Origin: Neorhodopirellula lusitana
GTDB taxonomy: Bacteria > Planctomycetota > Planctomycetia > Pirellulales > Pirellulaceae
NCBI RefSeq assembly: GCF_900182915.1
Contig: NZ_FXUG01000005.1
Span: 186,001 to 250,000 of the forward strand
DNA: 64,000 bases
Direction of reading: 5' to 3'
Made by a program: the position numbers and the translations under genes. This document shows, piece after piece, positions 56,646 to 64,000 of the stretch (position 1 is the first letter of the stretch; the number at the start of each line of letters is the position of its first letter). The notes under the pieces were generated by a model, which was not told the origin of the DNA, did no database searches, and saw only the letters and a list, made by a program, of their open reading frames with translations.

Positions 56646-58618
56646 GCCTAGCAAACACGAAGAACCGTTACCGCACTCGCTACGGCGTGGGCGGTGCCTT
56701 GTTGCTTGCTTCAGTGGCCTGGTTCAGTATCGCTGGCAATTCAACTGGAATGGCTGCGGATTCAACAAGTGCCAATCCAACAGCCGATGCCGATTCAATC
56801 GAAACACTAACGCCGAATCCAAACCCAGACGGTAGCGACTCACCGGAATCCGAAACGTCTGCCGAAGCGACTTCCGAGGATGCCGCCGGCGAACTGGAGG
56901 CTCGGCCCGAGGAGCCGCCACCGTTTGACTACGCACCCTACCGAGTGCTGATCTGGATCGCGTCGGACAATCCTCGCATCAACGCCGCGTCCCTACGTGA
57001 GCGGCTGATGAACTTTATCGATCGCGACTTTTTCTCAATCTGGCGGACCGCCATCGCCGACGCTCCTCCAGCAGTCGCAACCATGGCCCAGCGAGACCTA
57101 GCGTCACTGGACTTTGATGTCATCGCGGGTTCAGACCCAGTGATCGCCATCAAGCGAACGCACAAAGATTCTCTTCGCATCCACTTTGCCTCCGATGCTG
57201 GACGTTTCCTTAATAGCATCCAGGGCACGAAGGCCCGGGTGCAAAACATCATCGACCGAGTCCAAAGCGACCCTGAGTTTCAAACTACGCCAGCAAAGTT
57301 TGGCTGGACCGACAAGCTGACTGCCATTGAAGGCGATGCCGTCGCGGTGCAGGAACTCTGGAAGGCGGAGTCCACCGAAGCCATTCTTGTTTCGCGAGGC
57401 ATGGCTGACACACTGGACGACCCCAAAGCGAAGCTGATCGTGCCGCCCATCAAGGGACAGGTTGTCCAAGCGATTGAAGAATTCGACAAGATCTACATTG
57501 TCAAAGTGCAATCTGAAACTTCACCAATGAACGTTCAAGTCACCGAACTGGACACGCTGATGCGTCACTTCGGAAGCGTGAACTCCATGCCACTGGCGTC
57601 CGAAGGACACCTCGCCGAAGTGGTGGGTGCGACTGTCAGAGACGCGTTTTCGCCCGTGGTTCGTATCGACAACGCAGGCCAAAAATCGGCAACGGGCCTT
57701 GTCCGTGCTGCTGGCCTCGCACTGGACAAGAATTCGCCTGCACACATCCAGGTTGGCGACGTGCTGCAACCGATGGTGCGAAAAGACGATCGCAATGGCA
57801 AACCGATGACGATCGGCCCTCTCGACTGGGCCTACCTAATCACCACCGAAGTTGATGGCGAGAAAGTCAAAATGGACTTCCACGCCGGACGCATGGGCGG
57901 GTTACAAGGACGCAGCAACAACCGCACCCATCGCATGGGAGTCCTCGTTCGACCGCGACTCGAAAACACCACGCTGCGTCTTCACGCGAAAGGCGATCCG
58001 AACCAGCCTCTGATCGGCTATGAAATCTATGACAAGGAACTCGACAGTAAGTCGATGACCTTTGTTGGACGCACCAATTGGAACGGCGTCATGACCGTGG
58101 GCCAAATCGAGAGCCCACTTCGACTGTTGTACGTCAAGAACGGTGGAGCCGTGCTGGCTCGACTGCCGATCGTGCCTGGGCACTACCCATTGGCGGTTGC
58201 TGACCTTGCCGGTGACGACATGCGACTTCAAGCGGAAGCTTACATTCGTGGTGTCCAAAACGTCATCATTGACCTGATTGCTGTTCGCGAGCTCTTCAAA
58301 GCTCGAATCATGATGCGTCTCAAGAAAGGCGAAATCAAAGAAGCGGAAGAGCTTCTCGAGGGGCTTCGCAATGAACCGTCGAACGAGCGAATTGCCAACG
58401 ACATGGGCAAAAAGCAAACGGACTTCCTGAAAGCGATTGGCCGCAATGCGAACCAACAGGCCAAGGTCGATCAGATGTTCAGCACAACGCGTAGCCTTCT
58501 GTCCAAGCACATCAATCCTAAGATCATCAACGAACTCGAAGACGCGATGATCCAGGCGAAGCAAGACGGCAAACTGCCGTCGGATGAAGAAAGCGAAACC
58601 GAAGACGCGGATAAGTAA
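56642..58618 (+). CDS. Secreted protein of unknown function, coupled to SBP-like gene
   Basis: The 658-residue protein uses ATG 56642, which overlaps the TGA of the preceding gene (ATGA). A signal peptide or anchor lies at about 15-37 (GGALLLASVAWFSIAGNS). A Ser/Thr/Glu-rich stretch (38-95) is followed by a domain beginning YRVLIWIASDNPRINA (about 103). Several repeats of mixed alpha/beta pattern lead to a C-terminal helical tail (about 540-650, IKEAEELLEGLRNEPSNERI) that could be a coiled coil. I do not recognise a family. It is the last gene of the cluster and faces the convergent DUF58 gene. Confidence 0.7.
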   Translation: MSLANTKNRYRTRYGVGGALLLASVAWFSIAGNSTGMAADSTSANPTADADSIETLTPNPNPDGSDSPESETSAEATSEDAAGELEARPEEPPPFDYAPYRVLIWIASDNPRINAASLRERLMNFIDRDFFSIWRTAIADAPPAVATMAQRDLASLDFDVIAGSDPVIAIKRTHKDSLRIHFASDAGRFLNSIQGTKARVQNIIDRVQSDPEFQTTPAKFGWTDKLTAIEGDAVAVQELWKAESTEAILVSRGMADTLDDPKAKLIVPPIKGQVVQAIEEFDKIYIVKVQSETSPMNVQVTELDTLMRHFGSVNSMPLASEGHLAEVVGATVRDAFSPVVRIDNAGQKSATGLVRAAGLALDKNSPAHIQVGDVLQPMVRKDDRNGKPMTIGPLDWAYLITTEVDGEKVKMDFHAGRMGGLQGRSNNRTHRMGVLVRPRLENTTLRLHAKGDPNQPLIGYEIYDKELDSKSMTFVGRTNWNGVMTVGQIESPLRLLYVKNGGAVLARLPIVPGHYPLAVADLAGDDMRLQAEAYIRGVQNVIIDLIAVRELFKARIMMRLKKGEIKEAEELLEGLRNEPSNERIANDMGKKQTDFLKAIGRNANQQAKVDQMFSTTRSLLSKHINPKIINELEDAMIQAKQDGKLPSDEESETEDADK

Positions 58619-58767
58619 TCCAGCGGCAATCGATCACGAATGGCTGTCGCTGAAATAGCGACGCGAGCCGCCTGTCGAAAACTCGCGAACTGTGAGGCCT
58701 CGTGTTCAGGGAAGTCTCTTGAAGCAGGAAGCTCCCAGTACCCAACCGAGCAGCTCAGCCTTCCAAT

Positions 58768-59655
58768 TCAAAAGCGAGCTTGGCGCTGCTGCAAATATTC
58801 GGTCAGTGCCTTGTCAAAAGGCATCCCTGTATCGAGCGGAACGTAATCGATCCGCATGGCACTGCAGCCTTGTTTGTACGTGGCCCGAAAAGCTTCGACG
58901 CCTTGCAGGTACTCTTCCCGGAAACCAGTTGCATCCACGGTGACCTTTTCACCGGATTCAGGGTCCTCGAACTCGATCGGACCTTCATAGGGAAAAGACA
59001 CTTCAGCTTCGTCCATCACGTGAAAAACAATCACGTCATGTCCGCCATGCCGCAACCGCCCGAGAGCGGCCAGCACTTCGGCCGGATCCCCCAACAAGTC
59101 CGAAAACAACATGATCAGACTGTGGTGCCGCAGCATCGCGGCGACCTGGATCAAACTTGCAGGTAACGCCGTGGTACCGTCCGGGGTCATGGCTGACAAA
59201 GACGCCATCACGTCACCGAGATGCCCACGACGACTGCGTGCCGGCAACACGGCCCGTAACTTATCCCGGAACGTCAGCAGACCGACGGGGTCTTTCTGCA
59301 TGGTCATCAAGTACGTTAGCGACGCAGCCAAGCACGTCGCGTATTCGAACTTGGTCATCGAATGCAGGTCACCAAACCCCATGGACTTCGAAAGGTCCAT
59401 CACCAGATAACCCGTCAGATTGGTTTCCGCCTCGAACCGTTTGATATAGTGCTTGTCCGTTTTGGCGTAGACCAACCAATCGATCAACTTCGGATCATCA
59501 CCGCGATTGTAACGCCGGTGTTCACTGAACTGAACCGAGAATCCCTGCAGGGGACTGGTGTGCAATCCCTGTAAAAAACCTCGCACCACCATCCGAGCTC
59601 GCAAGTCGAGTCGTTTGATTTTCTGCAACGCTTCCGGAGACAGCGAAGAGGTCAT
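58768..59655 (-). CDS. DUF58 domain protein
   Basis: The 295-residue protein has the DUF58 signature YNRGDDPKLIDWLVYAKT followed by YIKRFEAETNL, and a von Willebrand A-like part, VMDLSKSMGFG (about 105-115), with DLSKS as a MIDAS-like motif. In the family, DUF58 proteins work with MoxR-type AAA ATPases in envelope maturation, but no MoxR gene is next to it here. The ATG overlaps the TGA of the upstream ABC ATPase gene (59652-59655), so the two are probably translated together. It is convergent with the ExbB/ExbD cluster. Confidence 0.9.
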   Translation of the reverse strand: MTSSLSPEALQKIKRLDLRARMVVRGFLQGLHTSPLQGFSVQFSEHRRYNRGDDPKLIDWLVYAKTDKHYIKRFEAETNLTGYLVMDLSKSMGFGDLHSMTKFEYATCLAASLTYLMTMQKDPVGLLTFRDKLRAVLPARSRRGHLGDVMASLSAMTPDGTTALPASLIQVAAMLRHHSLIMLFSDLLGDPAEVLAALGRLRHGGHDVIVFHVMDEAEVSFPYEGPIEFEDPESGEKVTVDATGFREEYLQGVEAFRATYKQGCSAMRIDYVPLDTGMPFDKALTEYLQQRQARF

Positions 59656-60323
59656 GATCGTGACTCAAGCTGGCCATCGACCAGTTCCCAACGCTGATGA
59701 AGCGAATCAGCCAAGGCCGTCGAGTGCGTGACCGCTACCAAGACGGCATTCTCGTCGGCCTGCAATCGCAACAGCAACTCGGTAATGTCCGCTGCGGTGC
59801 GGGCGTCCAAATTACCAGTGGGCTCGTCCGCCAAGATCAGTGTAGGCCGCATTAGCAACGCCCTCGCGATGGCCACTCGCTCTCGCTCGCCACCCGACAA
59901 TTCACCTGGCAAATGCGTGGCCCGCTCACTCAACCCCACCGACCCGATTAAAGACTCGGCTCGTTCGCGGTGTTCTGATGTTGGACGCCCCGTCGCCAAG
60001 GAAGGGATCATCACGTTCTCGACCACGGATAACTGCGGCAGCAAATGGTGATCCTGAAAAACGAATCCGATCGATTGATTCCGGAACACCGCCCGTTGTT
60101 TCGCACTCATCGAAAACGGGTTCTCACCGTTAATCGAGACCGTTCCCTCGTCGGGCGAATCAAGCGTTCCCAAAATCTGCAGCAGCGTCGTCTTCCCACT
60201 CCCGCTAGGACCAACGATTGCCGCGGACTGCCCCGGCGATAGGCTCAACGAGACATCTTTCAGAACGCAAAGGGGCTCACCGGGGGTGGGGTAGGCTTTG
60301 CGAACGTGCTGGACTTCTAACAC
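59652..60323 (-). CDS. ABC transporter ATP-binding protein (LolD-like)
   Basis: The 223-residue ATPase has Walker A GPSGSGKTT (about 38-46), Q-loop FVFQDHHLLPQLSVVENVMIP, signature LSGGERERVAIARALL, Walker B LILADEPTGNLD and His switch VAVTHS. The DHHLLPQLSVVENVMIP block is typical of the LolD/MacB group that serves lipoprotein release or macrolide-type permeases. The permease partner (LolC/E-like) is not in the window. It overlaps the DUF58 start by four bases. The start ATG at 60323 has a 257-base gap to pgsW. Confidence 0.9.
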   Translation of the reverse strand: MLEVQHVRKAYPTPGEPLCVLKDVSLSLSPGQSAAIVGPSGSGKTTLLQILGTLDSPDEGTVSINGENPFSMSAKQRAVFRNQSIGFVFQDHHLLPQLSVVENVMIPSLATGRPTSEHRERAESLIGSVGLSERATHLPGELSGGERERVAIARALLMRPTLILADEPTGNLDARTAADITELLLRLQADENAVLVAVTHSTALADSLHQRWELVDGQLESRS

Positions 60324-60580
60324 GGATGGCTTTCATACAACGGGACAACGAGGTGCATGACCAGTGTAACAAACCGCCGACCCAATCGAACTACCCAGTC
60401 AGGCAAACACGCTGCCTTGGCATTCAAACCTAGCTGCCAATCAACCAAGCCTGGTAAACGACTGACCAGCCGCAACAGATATCCCCAGCCAGACACCGAA
60501 TCGAACAGAGCAATCAAGACGCTCCGAGTTTCCGGGCATCCAAGCTGCAACTCACTAACGCGATCCGAAGGACCGAAACG

Positions 60581-61831
60581 CTACACCATCCACTGCGGTT
60601 GGGACTTTGCATCATCACCAAACCAGCCTCGCTTTTTGGCGGCATCGACCAACTTTTGCGGTGGACGAACCACTAGCAACGTCATCAGAGTAATGAAGAC
60701 AATCCCAATGACAGCGAAGATCCGCCGCATATCAGCGATCGCATACACTCCGCCCTCGCCAGCTGGCGTGATTTCGGTGGGCATGACCGGCAAACCATAT
60801 TGCTTTGCCAGCTTGACCGCATTGATCATGTTGATCACCGGAACACCCGACGCCAAAAATCTTGCCGCAACACAATCGTTCGGCGAAGGTTCTCCGTCTG
60901 GGGACTTCGCCATACCGACCTGGGTGGCGCCTAACAAACGACCGGGAGAATACGCCGATACCGGTCGAATCACTCCTTCACCCAGCGTATCGTTGCCAAG
61001 CGTCCCACCAACCGAAGCGTCACCACCACCGACGTTGATGTAGACCGCGTAGGTCTCGTCCTCGACCGCCTCTGAATAGAGAAGCATCCGTCGTTCAATC
61101 GCGTCTTGGTCATCCTTGCTGTCCATCAACGGCAATCCACTGCGATGGATAGACGCTTCCAGAATTTCGCGTGTTTCATCACTCATGCCAGCAGCTCGAT
61201 CTTGAAACCCACCCCGCGAAACCATTTCGCTACGAAACGGGATGATCCCTTCCTCGAACAGCATTTTTTCCATATCCGGCCACATCAAGTCAGGTGAATT
61301 GGCACCAAACTGACTCGACGCTGCACTGCTGATAATCACCGGGCGACATCCCAGCGACTCGGCGGCACTATAGACCGCGATGTTCAATGCCGGGAACGAT
61401 CCGGTGCAACCAATCGCAATCCGATCGCCGGGTCGCACCCCCGCATCAATTAGCAACCGCAATGCAACAGCGGCAAAGTTTGGGTTCACACTCGTTTGCT
61501 TGGCATCGAGGTGCCCCGGAAGGCTAGTCACCAACGACATCGACGGCCCCAGCATCCCAGTGTCGGCCGGATCGTGCAGGTCTAGCATCTTGTGCCCCAG
61601 CACGACTCGGCGGCAGTGGATCGCGTCAAACGCGTCTTCAGCCCGCACTGAAGCGTCTAACATCCGATCTTCTAGATCAGGAACGCTCATGGCGGAACTT
61701 GCCCAACGATCAATAGCGGGCCAACGAGCAGGCATGCTACGGACAGCAACCACCACTGCGATCGACACGATCGCCAAGAACACCAGCGACCACGACGAAA
61801 TTTTTTGCGGCCGATAGTACAGTTTCTTCAT
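60581..61831 (-). CDS. pgsW: Poly-gamma-glutamate system protein PgsW
   Basis: The 416-residue protein has one membrane helix near the N-terminus (about 14-32, WSLVFLAIVSIAVVVAVRS) and one near the C-terminus (about 371-388, IFAVIGIVFITLMTLLVV). The middle part has RIAIGCTGSFPALNIAVYSAAE and YAVYINVGGGDASVGGT. It matches the family found next to pgsB and pgsC that is thought to take part in polyglutamate synthesis or release. Its start lies 61 bases after the pgsC stop on the same strand, so the three genes look like one transcript. The exact biochemical step is not known. Confidence 0.85.
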   Translation of the reverse strand: MKKLYYRPQKISSWSLVFLAIVSIAVVVAVRSMPARWPAIDRWASSAMSVPDLEDRMLDASVRAEDAFDAIHCRRVVLGHKMLDLHDPADTGMLGPSMSLVTSLPGHLDAKQTSVNPNFAAVALRLLIDAGVRPGDRIAIGCTGSFPALNIAVYSAAESLGCRPVIISSAASSQFGANSPDLMWPDMEKMLFEEGIIPFRSEMVSRGGFQDRAAGMSDETREILEASIHRSGLPLMDSKDDQDAIERRMLLYSEAVEDETYAVYINVGGGDASVGGTLGNDTLGEGVIRPVSAYSPGRLLGATQVGMAKSPDGEPSPNDCVAARFLASGVPVINMINAVKLAKQYGLPVMPTEITPAGEGGVYAIADMRRIFAVIGIVFITLMTLLVVRPPQKLVDAAKKRGWFGDDAKSQPQWMV

Positions 61832-61892
61832 CTTCAGGATTCTTTCATCGTCAATTCAAAACGTGACATATCTCTTTGCTCCCACGAACCGC

Positions 61893-62408
61893 TCAGGCCA
61901 AATTCGTAACGCCAATGGCAACCAAAACCAAATGCACCAACGCGGAAGCGATGACTAGCGGTGAAAGCGTTTGCACCACACCACTTCGTGAAATCCAAAG
62001 TGCGACCAAGCCTGGGATCACGAACCCAATCACAGTCATGTTTTGCAGCCACCCCAGAGAAACCTCACCGCTGGGAACGGTCTCGGTCGATCCCGTGGCC
62101 ATCGCCGTCGAAACACTCGGCCAAACGAGCTCCAACACGGCACGCAAAGTAGCCGCCACAGCGAAACCAAAAACCATCGTCAGCACGACTCGGCGACGCC
62201 CAAACAGGATGGCAAAGCGATCCACTTCATGCACCAACCAAGCCGTCAACAACGCTGCGGCGATGGTGGCCACCACCGTCAACGGCTGATCGAAAGACAA
62301 CGCGAGGTACCCGGGAACAATCATCCCGCCAACACTCAACCCGAAAGCTTCCGTGAACAGCAGACTGACGACCAATCCAATTCCGATCGACAACGCTAAC
62401 CATTCCAT
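61893..62408 (-). CDS. pgsC: Poly-gamma-glutamate biosynthesis protein PgsC/CapC
   Basis: The 171-residue integral membrane protein uses ATG 62408 (MEWLALSIGIGLVVSLLF); the frame also opens further upstream inside pgsB. Membrane segments lie near 3-20, 36-56, 75-100 and 125-170. The block GGMIVPGYLALSFDQP is diagnostic of CapC/PgsC. It acts with PgsB at the membrane in the amide-ligase complex. Only one base (G) separates the pgsB TGA from this ATG, so translation is very likely coupled. Confidence 0.93.
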   Translation of the reverse strand: MEWLALSIGIGLVVSLLFTEAFGLSVGGMIVPGYLALSFDQPLTVVATIAAALLTAWLVHEVDRFAILFGRRRVVLTMVFGFAVAATLRAVLELVWPSVSTAMATGSTETVPSGEVSLGWLQNMTVIGFVIPGLVALWISRSGVVQTLSPLVIASALVHLVLVAIGVTNLA

Positions 62409-62409
62409 C

Positions 62410-63801
62410 TCAGACCATCTCCAGGACACGCGTATCTTGAGAAGCGGTTGGTTGCGATTCGCCGTTCGTGCCAGCCTTGCTGACAACCTTCTTTACGGCG
62501 AAATCGGTGCAGCTATTCTCGTCCGCGAAGAAATCAGCCAAAGCCATCCCCGGTCCGGCAATGTTGCCAACACCCATGATCATCATATCAGTTGACTCGA
62601 CGCTGTTGGCTTCCGATTCCGTAGAACCGTCCGTCAATCCGGCGTTCACTGAATTTGCTGTTCCGGCCCCCACCAGTTGCAACTTCGCTTCTTCCGCCGC
62701 GAATGACTCAGTCAACGTCGAAACCACTTCGCGTCCGCTGGCGTTCCCCAAGCACAAGATGTGATCTGGGTTCATGCCACCCTTCAGCAAGCGACGCAGG
62801 AACACATCCGTTCCCGAACCAATGATGACGACTCGATCCACGCTACGCCAATCGACGCAAGCGTTGGCCATGGTCACGCTGCGATCGATCCGGTCGACGC
62901 GACAGTTCATCACCAGGACGCGACGGGTCACACCCGGGAAGTAATCGTGAGCAGCATCCCAAATGCGGGTGGTCGACTCAGGATCGTTTGCAGCAAAAGC
63001 GTTGACGAAGTGCCAGTTGTCGCCGGTCACCGTTTGTTGGTGAACACGCATCGCACCTGGGTCCGGCTCAGCAGCCCACATGCCCTGCAATGCCACGTCG
63101 CGATCCACTCCCATCTCGGCACAAACGGCCAACGACAGAGCGACGTTTTCGGCGTGTTCCAAGTAAGAGAATTGCGAGAGTTCTTCCGCCGTCACAGTCG
63201 CGGAGTCTGCCGAAGTAATGTTTCGCATTTCCGAGCCACGGTCACGACACGCTTCGTTCATCACACCAAGCGAATCATCACGATCTTCAGCTGTTAAGAA
63301 CTTGCCGCCAACTGGCACGGTTGCCGAAAGTGCACGAGCGACGTCCAAACGAGTTGGCCCCATCACGTCCAAGTGGTCCGCACGGGCGTTGGTGATGACA
63401 CCGTGGGTCGAACGGACCAGCTTCAGTTCGCAAACCGATTGCAATAGCGGTTGTAGTGCCATGCATTCAATGACAAGTGCTTCCGCTTTCTCAGCAACGG
63501 CGGTTTTCACAATCCGCTTTTGCTCGATCACGTTGGCTCGGTCAGGACGAAAAATAGGTAGCTCTCGGCCGTCGGTGAAGATCATCCGTGCCAACGTTCC
63601 TGTCGTCTTGGCACAGGTTTTAATTCCGCCCGCTCTTAATCCAGCAGCGATCAATCGAGTCACCGAGGACTTCCCGCGGGTGCCGTTGACGTGAATCCGG
63701 TAGGGGATCTTTTCGAGCTGGCGGCGATACCACCAAGCTTCAACAAGAGCGGCCAAACCAACTGTAGCGGCAACCGCTACCAATGCATGCAATCCGTTCA
63801 C
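62410..63801 (-). CDS. pgsB: Poly-gamma-glutamate synthase PgsB/CapB
   Basis: A Mur-ligase-like amide ligase that activates the growing polyglutamate chain. The 463-residue protein has one N-terminal membrane helix (about 5-24). It has the ATP-binding motif GTRGKSS at 40-46 and later blocks FRPDRANVIEQKRIV, ECMALQP, ITNARADHLDVMGPT and FVNAFAANDPEST, all typical of PgsB. The C-terminal 90 residues after the ligase core include a Ser/Glu-rich variable part (SVNAGLTDGSTESEANS). It is the first gene of pgsB-pgsC-pgsW. The PgsA and PgsE partners known from Bacillus are not seen, so the product may be retained or exported by other means. Confidence 0.95.
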   Translation of the reverse strand: MNGLHALVAVAATVGLAALVEAWWYRRQLEKIPYRIHVNGTRGKSSVTRLIAAGLRAGGIKTCAKTTGTLARMIFTDGRELPIFRPDRANVIEQKRIVKTAVAEKAEALVIECMALQPLLQSVCELKLVRSTHGVITNARADHLDVMGPTRLDVARALSATVPVGGKFLTAEDRDDSLGVMNEACRDRGSEMRNITSADSATVTAEELSQFSYLEHAENVALSLAVCAEMGVDRDVALQGMWAAEPDPGAMRVHQQTVTGDNWHFVNAFAANDPESTTRIWDAAHDYFPGVTRRVLVMNCRVDRIDRSVTMANACVDWRSVDRVVIIGSGTDVFLRRLLKGGMNPDHILCLGNASGREVVSTLTESFAAEEAKLQLVGAGTANSVNAGLTDGSTESEANSVESTDMMIMGVGNIAGPGMALADFFADENSCTDFAVKKVVSKAGTNGESQPTASQDTRVLEMV

Positions 63802-64000
63802 AGACGGTTCTCTTTCATACCAGAGGAGACGCGAGCCAACGGTTCAACGCCAACATTTGGCGAAAGGGGGAAACCGATTGACCGATACGACAAAACCGAC
63901 AACCAACAGCAATCCAGCTGATGATCCATAAGGGGTCTGGAGACCGCGACTTCGCTGGAGTTGCTGAATCATCGTTAGGGAACGATCGCAAAGAGATTGG
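63802..64000. other. Upstream region of the pgs cluster, window end
   Basis: About 199 bases up to the window edge, with no supported gene. The pgsB promoter should lie here. No boxes can be named with confidence. Confidence 0.35.

Noticed and set aside
62043-62399. Plus-strand open frame of 118 residues inside pgsC
   Set aside because: Antisense shadow of the clearly identified pgsC gene.

Overview
The window looks like chromosomal DNA of a marine planctomycete of the Rhodopirellula/Pirellulaceae type. The evidence is the gene content. There is a DUF1559 prepilin, a LEPR-XLL cell-surface protein, a giant membrane Ser/Thr kinase with WD40 repeats, a kinase-ATPase fusion, a PgsB-PgsC-PgsW polyglutamate cluster, and a secreted protein with an FCHxPxYFxxxxLERCG-like motif. 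Genes are loosely packed on both strands, Shine-Dalgarno sites are often weak or absent, and GTG/TTG starts are common.

Layout. Positions 1-3731 are a decayed accessory region next to tRNA-His. It holds two small hypothetical genes, a possible GIY-YIG nuclease, a truncated SHD1-staphylococcal-nuclease gene and an integrase pseudogene (internal stop, lost catalytic end), the last two joined end to end. Positions 4463-15854 hold a kinase/AAA-type ATPase fusion, a glycosyltransferase-like protein, a protein with six helix-turn-helix-like repeats, recQ and an acidic zinc-ribbon membrane protein. Positions 15943-23300 hold putA, a hypothetical gene, rlmN, an ABC-2 permease and a SCO1-type copper chaperone. 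Positions 23352-38752 are a cell-envelope and signalling region: secreted Cys-rich protein, LEPR-XLL protein translationally coupled to the WD40 kinase, TolC-like lipoprotein, Kelch/DUF4198-like protein, and a prepilin-lipoprotein pair. Positions 39059-46232 are metabolic and housekeeping: 2-oxoglutarate-semialdehyde-type dehydrogenase, aconitase, asnS and an FxsA protein, separated by intergenic repeats. tRNA-Phe follows at 46652.

Positions 46892-58618 form one long co-directional cluster: single-pass membrane protein, ExbB/TolQ, three ExbD/TolR paralogs (one with an N-terminal zinc ribbon), a membrane-anchored PQQ-type beta-propeller, a family-5 solute-binding-like protein, and a secreted protein of unknown function whose start overlaps the previous stop. 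This is the strongest candidate for an undescribed system: a proton-motive-force-driven envelope machine with its own putative periplasmic partners. Positions 58768-60323 hold a coupled LolD-type ATPase and DUF58 protein. Positions 60581-63801 hold pgsB-pgsC-pgsW for polyglutamate synthesis and export.

No CRISPR array, rRNA operon or intact insertion sequence was seen. Functional calls rest on motif recognition by eye, and no database search was run.
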